From Beverwykella pulmonaria (taxonomy: Eukaryota; Ascomycota; Dothideomycetes; Pleosporales; Melanommataceae), in assembly GCA_001599595.1 (NCBI GenBank), contig BCHH01000003.1:3143151-3207150 (forward strand): 64,000 nt of DNA, read 5' to 3'. Position 1 is the stretch's first letter, and every line of letters starts with the position of its first letter. A model generated the notes under the pieces. That model was not told where the DNA came from, did not search any database, and saw only the letters and a list, made by a program, of their open reading frames with translations. This document shows, in pieces, positions 1-11,335 of the stretch. Both the position numbers and the translations under genes were made by a program.

Positions 1-1
1 C

Positions 2-755
2 GTATTCAAGTTCAACGGCGTCAGCAACCAGTGGGGTTCGGAGACATTGATAGAGGAAAATTCAGCTATAGATATGACCCAACATAGCTCAGAGCTAGTG
101 GAGGAGGAGCGCGGAAGGTCATCTAAATTGTCGCCGAAGGATATAGAGCGCTGTAACCGCTTTTTTCAACATCAAAGATGGAACGATCACTCTCTTACCT
201 GGAGCCAGATAGCTACAGAGTCAGATTTAGACGTATGTGGAGATACCCTACGAGAGGCTACGAGCGAGATGGACCATCATAATTGTGTACCATGTAGCAA
301 AGGATGGGTATCTCGACGCCTGGTTAAAAAGCGCATCGAATACGCCGAGATCATGGAAGCTAGATACCCAAACAATTACGACTGACAACATGTACACTTC
401 TCTGACAAATTACAAGGGAGTATTAGGCCGAAAGGCAAGACGAGGGTCATCAGGAAGCCCGCAGCACACAATGGATCGCGAGGATAAAAAACCGCCAGCG
501 CCAGTACTATTAGGCAGCTATAGGGCATAGCCTCAAGTCGGAGCTCCATTTCCACGAAGTTCCTGGCAACAAGAATGGCCAAATGATCCTACAAGTGTAT
601 GAGGATGCTATCCTCGAGGCCATCGTGAAGCCCTGGCTCGATCGCGGCGACGAATTTGTTCTAGAGGTGGATAATGACTCTGGCCATGGCACTGGCTATA
701 GCAATATTGTAGTCTTCACCATCCAGATACGAGTCTTTGCTTCAAACATTGGCTG
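2..755 (+). pseudogene. Tc1/mariner-type (DDE) transposase relic
   Basis: Broken transposase of the fungal Tc1/mariner superfamily. Frame 2 is open from the window edge to a stop at 383-385 and carries the N-terminal DNA-binding part (SKLSPKDIERCNRFF, then TLREATSEMDHHNC, KGWVSRRLVKKRIEYAE and RYPN). A different frame then gives HVHFSDKLQGSIRPKGKTRVIRKP, the region of the first catalytic Asp. Another frame at about 532-720 gives the second: FVLEVDNDSGHGTGYSNIVV. At least two frame changes and several stops separate these blocks, so it cannot make an active enzyme. The third catalytic acidic residue was not found; similarity fades after about 755. The 5' end may lie outside the window. Terminal inverted repeats were not identified. 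The superfamily call rests on the order and wording of the motifs and is fairly secure. Confidence 0.8.
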
Positions 756-1745
756 AGCGGCTAATGAAGAACACTGGAAATAGTGTTTTGATGCTGTTTT
801 AAGTGTAGAAAGAGACCTAATGCAATATTTGAATAAGTGGAGCTGTGTGAGCATACCTACAACTGATGGTACAGCAACAAAAGTGACGACGTAATCAGTT
901 ATTGCCAGTAGATATAGTCGACCCGCTCCGACTGTAGCCTTGAGGGCTCTGACTGTAATATACTGGTAGAAGTACTCGCTGTGCAGTAGCAATCACGTGC
1001 CTAGAGTTGTAGCGGAATTGTGGCGGGGATGCCAAAATTACGTTGACGGGTGGGTCGAAAGTGTTTAATCGGGGAAGCCGGTTTCACTAATTAGTGACAG
1101 TTCGAACGTAATTACAGGAAGCCCACTTTCTCAATTGCTAATCTCAAAGTCTCGGGCATATCACCGAGAGGGTCTAAGTCGGAAGACAAACGTATGACTG
1201 TTTATGGATGCTGAGAGTGGTGTCGTACGATTGCAGGCCACCTCGTTCACCCGCTGCCTTAGAGTGCAAGACATTTCTTAGTTCACAGGATTAAGCGATG
1301 AATACGGGTATCAGGCGGAGGCGCAGCTTTCCCTCGGTCGTCAAAGGATCTTGAACGGATCCCAGTAACGCACCGAAAGGGATAGATCTTGCATGCACTA
1401 TACCACTGTATTTGCCAGAGGGCTTTGCGTCTGGTGGAACTCTAGTCTATAATCTTGCGGAGAAATAGTGACATGAAGTCATATACAAGCAAAAAGGCGA
1501 AACAGAGTCATGTGAAAGTAGTGTTTATCATTTTCTATATTCGAATCTGAAGGTATACCCTATGCAAATGCAATGTCCATCGAAACCCAAGGAAAAGCGT
1601 GCAGAGCGCGCCAAAGTATCTACAGTATGTGAATCATGTCTCTAAAGGTATCATACAGAACCGCTCCCAACCCCAAACCGCCCGATTAATTACACCGGCC
1701 GAATCGAACCATTTCCCATTGTTTTTAATGCTTGTGGATGGTTGT
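756..1745. other. Gene-free stretch between transposase relic and Crh-like gene
   Basis: No coherent coding sequence was found on either strand. It probably holds decayed transposon DNA on the left and the 3' untranslated region of the minus-strand Crh-like gene on the right. Confidence 0.5.
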
Positions 1746-2960
1746 TTAGACCAAGAGCATAGCCGCACCGGCCATCAGGCCGACGAAAGCACCGACCTTG
1801 TTATGGCTGGCCGCACCAGTGAACTCAGTAGGAGGCGCCGAGGTGGTAGCGTTGGGGGAGGCGGAAGGAGTGGGGTATCCAGGGGCAGATGGGGCAGGGG
1901 CGGTATCAGTGACGATGCCGGTCTCGACAGGTGGTGGGGAGGAAGGAGCGCCAGTGGTAGCAGGGGGCTGCTCGCCGCCGGTAAGAGTGATTGTGATGGT
2001 GCTGGTACCGCAAGTTCCAGACGGCTTAGGTTGCTCAGTGGTGCAAGGTGGCGTGGAGGTGGTGCCGGGAACATTGACCTGGTTCTGGAGGCCGCCGCCG
2101 GTAGCAGTGGCAGTGGGAGCAATGACAGCGGAGTTGACGGGCGCGCCCTCAACCTTGCCGGGCTCGACGACTTCAATAGACTGGAAGGTGCCGGTCTTGT
2201 CGGTCCACTTGTACTCTTTTCCGGGGCTGTAGTTGGTGATCTTAACGGAATCAATGGTCATGGTGTAGGGAGCTTTGCTGTAGTCGATTTCGCCGCCGGC
2301 CCACTCAATCGTGCCCTTGCTGTTGGCGGGGTCACCTCCAGCCCAGATGCCGATGCGGACAGTGGAAGGGGTTTGAGGATAGTTCTTCCCTCCGTTGGCG
2401 TCAGCAAAGTTGAGGGTGCGGACGGGCTTGCTGTCGATGATCCACGTAAGAGACTCGGCCGTCCAGTTGAGGGCATACGTGTGGAACGTGTCCATAGCCT
2501 TATCAACAGGTGCCTCGATCATTCGATCGTAAGTGGTGACATTTCCCTTCCCAAAATAGTTCATCTGGACCTTGCTGTCGACCCCACCAATGAACTCCCA
2601 GTCCACCTCGTCGAGGTCCTCAGACTGAAGAACGATGGACGAGATTACGCCTACACCGGGGGCGGCCTTGGCCTTGACCTCGATGTAACCGAATTGGAGA
2701 TAACCCTCAGTCTGGATTGTGGGGGCATCACCCTTGGCGGCGATGGTGAAATCGGCTCCGGTTGCACCGTACTTGAGGGTTCCAGCAGTCTGCTTCCAGC
2801 CCTTGACAGCGTCAGCTCCGGCCTTGAAGTCGGTCGCGAAGTTCTGAGCGATGGCTGGGTCGTTGGGGCAGTCCTTCTCCATGGGGTTGCACTGTGTGAA
2901 TGTTTGTGCGCTGGTGAGGGCGACGACGGCGCTCGCGCCGATGTATGATGTGAAACGCAT
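1746..2960 (-). CDS. GPI-anchored cell-wall transglycosidase, GH16 Crh family
   Basis: Single-exon gene of 404 residues. Crh enzymes cut chitin and transfer the chain onto beta-1,6- or beta-1,3-glucan, cross-linking the fungal wall at the outer face of the plasma membrane. Residues 1-18 form a signal peptide (MRFTSYIGASAVVALTSA). Cys24 and Cys31 match the conserved disulfide region. The catalytic motif DEVDWE sits at 117-122, with Glu118 as likely nucleophile, Asp120 between, and Glu122 as acid/base. The GH16 fold continues to about residue 245. After that comes a Ser/Thr/Pro-rich stalk (about 265-380) and a hydrophobic C-terminus (VGAFVGLMAGAAMLLV) typical of a GPI signal. No CBM18 chitin-binding module is visible, so it resembles Crh1/Utr2-type members lacking it. 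The ATG is the first in frame and directly precedes the signal peptide. The antisense open frame of 449 codons is a composition artefact of the stalk. Confidence 0.95.
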   Translation of the reverse strand: MRFTSYIGASAVVALTSAQTFTQCNPMEKDCPNDPAIAQNFATDFKAGADAVKGWKQTAGTLKYGATGADFTIAAKGDAPTIQTEGYLQFGYIEVKAKAAPGVGVISSIVLQSEDLDEVDWEFIGGVDSKVQMNYFGKGNVTTYDRMIEAPVDKAMDTFHTYALNWTAESLTWIIDSKPVRTLNFADANGGKNYPQTPSTVRIGIWAGGDPANSKGTIEWAGGEIDYSKAPYTMTIDSVKITNYSPGKEYKWTDKTGTFQSIEVVEPGKVEGAPVNSAVIAPTATATGGGLQNQVNVPGTTSTPPCTTEQPKPSGTCGTSTITITLTGGEQPPATTGAPSSPPPVETGIVTDTAPAPSAPGYPTPSASPNATTSAPPTEFTGAASHNKVGAFVGLMAGAAMLLV

Positions 2961-4378
2961 TGTTGGTATCGAATGTTAAGCTATGCTAAAAACTGATGTG
3001 TGCTGTGACAATGACGACGTGGGTGGTCGACAGCAAAAAACAGTTGTTGGGCAGGTAGAAAGTAATCTTCTCAGAAGATGTAGTTTTTCAAAGACTGGCG
3101 CTGGTTGCTGAAAGTCACAAAGGGTGCTGTGAATGACCGCAAGGCGTAAGTGAATGGACGCCTTTGTTGGAGGGGAAGTAACAAAGAACAAAGCGAGGCT
3201 GAATGAATGTATTGGAAAGAGAGGCTTCGTCCCGCGTAAGAAAGGTATTTGAAGTGAGTGTGAGGTGAAGAAGTGAACGCCGCGGAAGATAAAGAAGTGA
3301 GATGAGAAGGAAGGCCGTCAGCTTTGCAGTCCGTGGCCGTCTATAAAAAGTCGCTGGTCCGGAGTCCACGCAATTTCCGCTGCGAGCGAGCAAAATCAGC
3401 GGCCGCTCCCATGCGACCGCCGCACCCCTTGTCTTGGGCTCCTGTTTCGAAGGCATCCAGGCGTGAGTGGTGGAGAGGCTCACGAGAGGCTCACTCCTTC
3501 ACATCCTCTGCTGTTTCGTGAAACAGAAGTGGGGACTAGCCGTGTCAGATCTCCTGGGCGTTATGCCCAGCTAGTCGGCGACCAATCACACACTATGTGG
3601 CCCTCGCCCTAAACTCGATTTCTGGCACCGATGCCTTTGCCGAGCGCCGACGTTAAGCCACACATGCCCTGTATGTCGCCGCATGTTGCTCCACGCTGCC
3701 CCTGAAGTTCTGGGGATTGGCCAGTCCGTGAGGCTGTGCGACGAGCAGGGGCCGATGGCCAGCTGGAACCAGGTTTTGCGGCGCGGGGACGCCGGGACAC
3801 TGTTACATTGCCGTTGGGAGAAGAAAAGAGACGTCGATGAATCCGCTGATGTCGATCTGTCAGAGCGAAAAAGAAACAAGATCAGGGGAGAAATGACAAT
3901 GACAATGTTGTGTTTGATTGCGATGCACAAGAGCTCCATCACCTTTGGCTTTTTTGGGCGTGGCCTCCTTCGCCGATCTCAGAAAGAACACATTAGAATG
4001 ATGCAACGATCAACGTGCCCTGACGATCCCCGCGACGGGTGTGGCGCAGAGCCTCCCCAACGAGTGACATGTGTATCACGGCATGACGCTGTGACCGCGA
4101 ACCGCCGACTCGATGCCAGCGTCGATTTTTCGAGTGTCCTGAATGGAGCTTGACATCACACCCTCCGCTTGGACGACGCTGCGCAAGGGAATAAGGGAAC
4201 GCGGCGAGACGGCGAGGCGGGGAGTGTGGATGGAGGCTGTACAACCCCGCGGCCTCCGCTCCTAATCGATTCCCCTATTCGTTCCCTCCCGCTAGCCAGG
4301 TTCGTCTTATCTATCGCAACCTGGATAAGAACCGCACTAATCGATGCTTGACTTCGTTCTTCGCACGGGACAACTCTC
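2961..4378. other. Upstream region of the Crh-like gene, no gene seen
   Basis: Holds the presumed promoter and 5' leader of the minus-strand Crh-like gene. Short open frames occur on both strands (for example 3683-4153 on plus) but none has a signal peptide, domain or family wording that I recognise. I see no convincing gene here. Confidence 0.5.
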
Positions 4379-4635
4379 ATGCCCCCAACATCGGACAATT
4401 TCGAGACCGCTTTCTCACCAGAACAACCAGAAGTCTCACAAGCCCGCAAGAAAAACCCCGGTGCAGCATCGCCTCATCTGCCAAGCCCGGGTTCGAAATC
4501 GCTGGATTTGGATTAGGTCCTGGAAGTATTAACAGTCCTCGCACTGTCTTTGCACAGCGTAGTTCGTCGCTCGCAAGTTTGGTGTTGGTAGAGTTGGAGT
4601 ACTTCCACATGCTCTTGGACAGTTGCAGTCCCTGA
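4379..4635 (+). pseudogene. Possible frameshifted coding relic
   Basis: An ATG at 4379 opens a 45-codon frame (SDNFETAFSPEQPEVSQARK ... SKSLDLD) that stops at 4514-4516. The next frame continues naturally as LGPGSINSPRTVFAQRSSSL until 4635. Joining the two with one base shift near 4510 gives a smooth low-complexity, acidic-then-Pro/Ser-rich stretch that reads like the N-terminus of a fungal protein. I cannot name the family. The rest of any gene is missing downstream. It could also be chance, since the region is short. Confidence 0.3.
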
Positions 4636-6763
4636 TTCCTTATTTGGGCATTAAACGATTTTTGGATGACCTAGCACCTCCACAACTTCATAAAACCCTT
4701 CTTCATCTTTTCCATTCACCCCAGGAAATAATCGAAATAATAATTAGTCTAGATAACCACGTGAAAGCTGTCGCAGCATGAGAAGGTCCGAAGACACGGA
4801 CTTGGCGGAGATTGTGTGGCGGTCCGATTCGGGTTTCGAATTGACCACCAATGCCGGGACGAGGCTGCTATGCCACAATTCTACATCTACCACGCACGAT
4901 CCCGCAAAATAAAAACCACCGTCTACCTGGGTGTTGCATTGCGGCGAAGTCGACTTCGGGACATAACGGCAGGCAGGACGAGGAAATCCCAAAGTGACCG
5001 CACACCGAAATGGACAAGCGATGGAGGGTGGGACGTCGCAGGTCTCGATACAATGAACCCGTGCGAAATACAAACGCGTTAGAGTTTTACGCCTTTTCTT
5101 TTCGGGATGAAGGGGCTGTACTGAATAGCCAGGCACAGCGCGGTTCGCTTTAATATTCCTGTCATAGGTCGCAACGTGTAAGGCATCTTCTCTATTTCAG
5201 GATTTTGTGGAAGTGTGTTCGATGATACGCCCTAAGGTACGTATCACGAGCTCTACGATGCTTATTTTTTCGCGGCTCACCTAAATGCTTCATATCGTGT
5301 TTCGACACCAAGCATTTCTAATTCACTCTCATAATTCCCTCTTGATTGGCGTGTTTGAACCGTACCTGCTCCATCATATCGTCTCTTCTAATCTTCATGC
5401 ATCATAGTCTCTCCCTTTTCGCCGTCGCTTCCTTCTTGTCTGATGCTGAACCACATCTTCGTGTCCGATTGCAACATGGTGTGGTCCTTGTCCTCTGCCT
5501 GCATTCTTTATGGAGGTTAGCATATATTTTTATCTATGCAGGAGAAGGATGGAAATAACCATTGCAACAAGGAATCAGAGCTATCTTAGTTATAAGCATT
5601 GAGCCCCCGGTAGTACACTAATCCTTGCTCTAGGCTAGCTTTCGCCAACCGCGAGGCAATTGCATAGATAGGAACCCGGTTCTCTGTATGTTCAAGTGTA
5701 AATGGAGATTTGAGACTGAGGGTTCAAGCCAGACGCTTCCCCACATCATATCGAGACAGTAGATTTGGGAGGGAAATAGAAAGCAATAACCTACTGGGAA
5801 GTGAGTGAAAGCTGGCCATTGAGTAGTAAACTTGTGAAGTTTTGTGTCAGAAATTTCCAGATACAAAGTGATCAAGGAATATACACCAAGAATCTCGTTT
5901 GATTAAATCTTTTCAATTAAAGACTGATCGTCATCCGGCCCCGCACACAAGTGAGAGTTCCGTTCGGACACCAAGGGCCGCAGTGCGGGGTAGCATTCTT
6001 AAAAGTTTACATTATAAAAAGGAAATTAGGAAGACATGGTATTTCTACTTCCGACCTGTAAAAAGCCTACGGCACAGAGTATGAAGGTGCAATGGACGGT
6101 CGACGTTATAATCAGTGAGAACGGCGGGAGCGGCCCATCGTCGCCGACATTATTAGTATCGTATTCTTATAACGATTCATAACTACTTTCCATGATAACT
6201 GGAGCCTTGAGGTGAAAGGGACGGCGTGCTTGAAGAGGTTGAAGCCGAACAACGCTGCAGCTTTTAGGCCTAGCCACACGACTTCAATCTTTTTTAGTCC
6301 CATATTATGTTCCTATTCGTTGTGCTTACTCAATTAGAACCTTATAACCTTATGCGACTTAGGTCTTGATTGAACGCCGTGCCTACATAGGGCATGTAGT
6401 TATCCGACTTGTTCTCTGCCATCTCATTCTCACGTCTCAGCCCCTTAAACTAGAATCCGGCGTGCGACTCATAGATATTTCTCCTCTGAACGCTCGCCGT
6501 GGCTCTACCTGACATGCTCATCCTCAAGGCCAATAACATAAGCTCATTCAGACTATTGCTATACCTCGGGTACAGCCGCCTCCCATAATGTCTGGTACCT
6601 GCTTTGCTTGGCCAATATTGATCGGCAGGATCCTCCTCATTTCTTGGCTTTTCAATAGCTCCTTTCCTTCGTCTCGTTTTAGCCATCCAGAAACATGGTG
6701 GGCAGACCTTACGTCTCGGAATTGGCTGCCCAGCTTAAGACCGGAGGAAAGATGTGCGCTAGA
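4636..6763. other. Gene-poor stretch
   Basis: Rather AT-rich DNA with only short, unconnected open frames. No gene, RNA or clear repeat was recognised. Its texture suggests old, mutated sequence. Confidence 0.5.
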
Positions 6764-6965
6764 TCATGAATGACGGCTCGGCAGCTCAGATACTGCCAGC
6801 TGATGTGGATTCTCGGGTCTCCCAAGATTGTTCCGGTCGCCACATAATAGTTGCCCCCAGTTATCATTTATTTTGGAGGATCTTGGGTCGTAGAATGTCG
6901 ATAGACCGAAGTCTATGAGCTTTATGACAACGGAAGACAAGTCTTCTCTCTCTCTTCGAACTTCC
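6764..6965 (-). pseudogene. Possible protein-kinase relic (DFG-like)
   Basis: A 67-codon open stretch without an ATG reads VVIKLIDFGLSTFYDPRSSK, which resembles the beta7-DFG segment of a Ser/Thr protein kinase (the Mg-binding Asp-Phe-Gly). No APE motif, catalytic-loop HRD or glycine-rich loop was found in the neighbouring frames. At best this is a small fragment of a decayed kinase. The motif is short enough that chance cannot be excluded. Confidence 0.25.
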
Positions 6966-7985
6966 TAATCATAAAATTTTGGGCTATTGTCTCATTGCTG
7001 TAGCGATCATTGCAAGTGGAATGTGATACGGAAGGTGGCTATAAAGTTTTCGGGGGTGGAATAATACTTTTTCTCCTTCCGAAATCGTGTTCCTGTTTCG
7101 CTGACAATAAGTGTTTTTATGGATGGAGACTGTTATTCCGTCAAATTATCAGTTACCCATCCATGTATATGATGGTAGGCCTGGCTCTCAAGCACTTGGC
7201 CTATATGCCATGCGAAATGAAAGCCTCAGTTTATCTGTAATTGAGATTCTATACAAGTTAATTACTGGTCGTCGACCTATTTGTCTTATTATGGATGACT
7301 AATGACTCAGTAATAGCACAGTGCTCACATATCTCAAATTGTTTAGGCCTAAAGAGAATATGTTTTTCGCCATCGGGATTGCCATAAACACTTGTTGCGC
7401 AAAGAGTGGAAAAGAGTAAAGGATGGCCTTCTTTGGGTGGCTGAAGTGGAGATAATATCATATTGATGAATAGAAGCTTAGATAAAAAAGCAACTAAGGG
7501 AGGTGTATGGCAAATATGACCGTGTACAAGACGGTGTTCATTGGAGCCGGTACAAGGTATGGATCTCCCAGCCATTATGACGTTCCGATAGCACATCCCT
7601 TCTTCAAGTCGTTGCATTCTCAGTAGCGAATGTCCTTCAATCTGTTGGAACTTGACACTAAATTCACTTCGAGTAAACAACTCTTCCTCGTCAATGTTTT
7701 AGCGATTTCATACCACATAACCTCATTTAGTGTCAAAGAGCCCCTTGCCACCCTTCGGCCCATGGTGCGCCTCAAATAAAACAGGGCAAATGATAGTTGC
7801 AGTGCCACTGGCCATGCCATAAGCGGGCGCAGCAAATTGTTAGTGGCGAGCTTCTCTAGGGATTATAACGGTCTGAGTCGTTGCATTTCATGTAACCCTC
7901 GAATGAAAACCCCTCGAAATTGCTCATCAAGGTTTGCCACGTCGAGATAGTGGAGGCTGCCCGTCAGCAAGAGAAGTCCGCGCAG
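6966..7985. other. Gene-poor stretch
   Basis: No supported gene. Two minus-strand open frames at about 7258-7835 (140 and 71 codons) have plausible composition but no recognisable motif, and they lie in different frames. They may belong to the relic immediately to the right. Confidence 0.4.
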
Positions 7986-8545
7986 TCACGTCACCGGCAG
8001 GTACTTGTCGCGTTGACCTCTAGTCATACGTTCAATCCATGACATCCTTATATTAGACAAACTAGCTCGGATATCCAGCTCATTTAATTTCGTGAGAAAC
8101 CCATGAAATATCGTATCTAGCTCGTCATCTAAATACTACCCGACCTTTTTAACGTCTTCATTGGTGATCCTAACCCGAAGTTTTTGTACCTTATACCTTA
8201 CTCCTTCCTCTACAGACAGTGTTCGCAGTAGGAGATACGGTTGGCGAATAGAATCGTGATGAAGATCGCAATCGCGGAATGTTTTTGTGTCCCACTCTAC
8301 CACACTTCTTGCTTAGTTAACAAAATGTTAGAAGATCTTCATATTTGAAATACCGGTAGGTACCGTATTCACTACGAAGGTCATCCTCTGGTTTAAAGAG
8401 GTTGTCAATGATGTTGACGAGAGTCTCTAAAAGGTCATTGAAGTTTGTCAAGGTTCGATAGTGTAAAGTAAAGATCAGGGATTGTATAAAGGCTTCGCAA
8501 TGCCCTAGTTTTTGAAACTTGTGTTTAGATGATATATGCTTCTAT
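7986..8545 (-). pseudogene. Decayed coding relic, family not recognised
   Basis: Two consecutive minus-strand blocks read as real protein. The first (about 8545-8317) includes TLTNFNDLLETLVNIIDNLF and SEYGTYRYFKYEDLLTF, then a TAA. The second, in another frame (about 8250-7986), includes RQPYLLLRTLSVEEGVRYKV, LDDELDTIFHGFLTKLNELD and LSNIRMSWIERMTRGQRDKY, with one internal TAG. Such long, amphipathic, charge-patterned text is unusual for noncoding AT-rich DNA. I infer a broken gene with at least one frameshift and two stops. I do not recognise the family. There is no start codon in good context. Confidence 0.45.
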
Positions 8546-8836
8546 TCACTGTAGCTCAAGTATTAAATTCATCTTAGCGATCAACAATGTAAACCTGCCA
8601 CTCGACAGAGTATAAAAGCGCCTCCGGTTATAATTAGTTCAATCAACTCATAAGGCGCTCAAAACGCCAGGCTAATATCGTGGCGTATATAGTACGTCAA
8701 AATATTTTAAAAACAATAAAAGAGTAGTAAAAATTAGGTAAAATAATGAAGACGCTGTTCTCATATTACGGCCATAAATACAATGCAAAGGATATAATTA
8801 TTCCCTGAAGACTAGCAGTTCCATCAACGGACAAAC

Positions 8837-10345
8837 TCATATCGACAGTCCAAATTCCCAAACCTGCACCTTCCTCGTCCCATACGGGCCACCCTGTCTC
8901 ACGAATACGCTAAGCACCCCACTCTTCAGTCTCTCATAATCTACCAGCGGCTCTCCTGCCATATTTGGAATTGTTGCCAAGCTTTTCCAGTCCTGGAAAT
9001 TGCCAGTTGCTGTGGCGCCCCAGATGGTTAATGTGTTTTTAGGAGCATCGGGGAGGAGTGCTATCAGGGTATCGCCGGAAGAAGCGAGCTTGCCGCGGTA
9101 GGAGAGGTATGGTGGCGTTGAGAGACCGGACACCGTGATAGCGGTTTTGGAGAAGACGCCTGTAAGTGATTAGGTTGCGGGGAACATTGGTGTTGTGCAG
9201 CTGATGTGGTTGGTGTAGAAAAGGTGAATTGATGCGGAAAGATTGACATACCTGCTGAAGTCCTCATATAATGATAGAACATCGCCGTTCCCGAACTCTT
9301 GTCCCGCATCAGAGCATGGAACCTGCCCTTTGAATCCACGCACTGTGCCTCTTGATTGATAATCTCACTGCTTTGAGGAATCGTGTAAATCTTAATTCCC
9401 GCAGTCGTAGGTGTGATCGGTTTCGCGACTGTCGATCCACTACTCGCTTTCCATGTCTTCCCATCGTCTTCAGATAACGCAAAGTAGAAGTCGTGGTTTG
9501 TGCTCGCATCTGGTGTTTCGCGGACTGTCCAGGAAACGTAGAGCTTGCCATCTTGCGATGTGATGCCGTTGATGTAGGCGTTGTTATCTTGGCCTTGCAA
9601 GTATTTGCCTACGGCGCTCCATTGGCCAGAGGTTGAGGAGTAGCGGTGGATGTAGGAGTCTCCTGCACCAGATCTAATAATATTAGCATCGCATAATTGA
9701 CTCTATAGTACCGCAGGAGCCATACTGCCCAATGCGAAACTCCATTAATAAATCTCCACTCGCAAGTCTTTCAAATCGCGGGTATGTCAGTGGTGTCCAT
9801 GGCCCAGTTGATCCAGGCAGACTATGCACCACGGAACCACCAAATGCGCTTTGTGTCCACGACGAAGGAATCGTCTTTGCAACTCCGGTACTTGAGACTC
9901 GGTAGTTGAGTGGCACATCCTACGTACAAAATCAATCGCCATTCCATTCGCAAGTGATCCCCATTTAACTCACATGGTGGTCGAAACTCAAGTGGATCTT
10001 TCCATCGCCACTGATACCCAGACTAATAGTGTTGTGTTCATCTAGTGTCGTCTGCTCATAGTCCGTGAATGCGAAAGATTGCCAATCGCTCAAGGATGGA
10101 GAGACACGCCTTCTTCCAAGATTGACGTAGTGGTGGCCGTATCCGTTGGGACTTGTGGCATAGAACGCGACGTATTGATAATCGCCAAAGGTTGAGAGGG
10201 CTTGTTGCTGGAACGCAAGGCCGTTCAAGTGGACCGATCCTTCTGGGTCATTTGTGATATTCCAACTCGCAGTAGATGTGACGGATACTGAATGCGCAAA
10301 GGGAACCAACATAAGAAGAGCCAGAAGTCTTGAGAAAATCGCCAT
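8837..10345 (-). CDS. Secreted BNR_4-type beta-propeller protein, possible polysaccharide lyase or hydrolase
   Basis: Four exons, minus strand: 10345-9974, 9919-9726, 9673-9252 and 9159-8837, giving 436 residues. The introns (54, 52 and 92 bp) all have GT-AG ends, and the joins restore [30 protein letters not shown] and [15 protein letters not shown]. Residues 1-19 are a signal peptide ([19 protein letters not shown]). The text matches the BNR repeat-containing family (PF15892-like), with [20 protein letters not shown] and [18 protein letters not shown] typical of propeller blades. Characterised relatives include lyases acting on rhamnose-glucuronate linkages, so an extracellular plant- or gum-polysaccharide role is plausible but inferred. 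Catalytic residues cannot be assigned by eye. There is no close partner gene: gene-poor DNA lies downstream and about 1 kb of upstream DNA separates it from the next gene. Confidence 0.88.
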
Positions 10346-11335
10346 TGTTCACTTCGTGTTCCGAAATTTCGCGACAGAGACAGAATAAAACTTGGGCATC
10401 CTGGCCCTTGTTATAGATTGAAAGTCGTGGGTAGCGTATATTTTACCCCGGATCGACCCATGCAGCACAAGAGCCTTTAAGTCCATATTCATACCGAATC
10501 CCGGTCCTGAGAGCGGGCGCCATGTGGAGTCGTGCTTTTTCTCCAAATTTGCTGGTAGAATAGGCAGGCACTGCAATTACCCCGATGCCCGGTGACGATC
10601 CATGGGCTTGCACATATTAATTGTTAGTTAGCATGATATCGGGGCAATCAATCCGGGCCAAGGTACAGGAAAGCCCGGTGACATTATTCAACCGCACTGC
10701 ACCGCGCGCGCGGTTGCGAAAAATTCTTCCGTACGGCGTATGTAGTGCCATCTAGTGCCAATGTTCTTCAAAGCTCTTCCTAGGCGTATTCGCGCTTCAT
10801 TGCCACGGCAAATTCCATCATGGGTTGAAGCGGGAAGGTATAAGTGCGCGGGACCTGTCTCCAGGGGGATCAAGAGTTTGGTGACACTCAGCCAAGGCTT
10901 TCCCACCTCCAGGCACAGGCAAAGGCCTGGAGAATCTCTCATTCCACCAATTGACTTTCCATTGACGCATCGTTTGTTCTGCATCTCATACATTATCTAT
11001 TAACATTTACCTTCAACTGAATTGAATGATGAGGTCATCGATTATGGCTGGTGGAGTTGGTAGTGCGGAGGAAAGCAAAGGTTGTGAAGGAAAATGGGAG
11101 GAGAAAACGCGCCAAGATTTCGACCCGTGTTTCCGGCAAGTCCCGTGCTTATGTGTGCTGATCTGAGTCCCTTGTATCAACCACAACTCATCCATTGACC
11201 CAATTTAAGAATATTGGAACACTCTCTTCTCTCCAAACCATATGAACTCACAGCGAAGAAGCGGCTTGGTCTTGTTTGACCCTCTGCAACGACTTCAGGG
11301 CTCTTTTGACAGCCGTCACCTTACACACTCCGGCA
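10346..11335. other. Divergent upstream region
   Basis: Shared 5' DNA between the minus-strand BNR gene and the plus-strand 1643-codon gene. No other gene was seen. Confidence 0.5.

Noticed and set aside
1599..2948. 449-codon plus-strand frame, Gly/Ser/Arg-rich
   Set aside because: Lies antisense over the Crh-like gene; its repeats are the complement of the Ser/Thr/Pro stalk codons, and no family text is present.
3683..4153. 156-codon plus-strand frame
   Set aside because: No motif, no splice partners, opposite frames equally open; likely upstream DNA of the Crh-like gene.
4480..4500. GGTTCGAAATC, a tRNA T-loop-like word
   Set aside because: No acceptor stem, D-arm or anticodon arm can be folded around it; no tRNA was found in the window.
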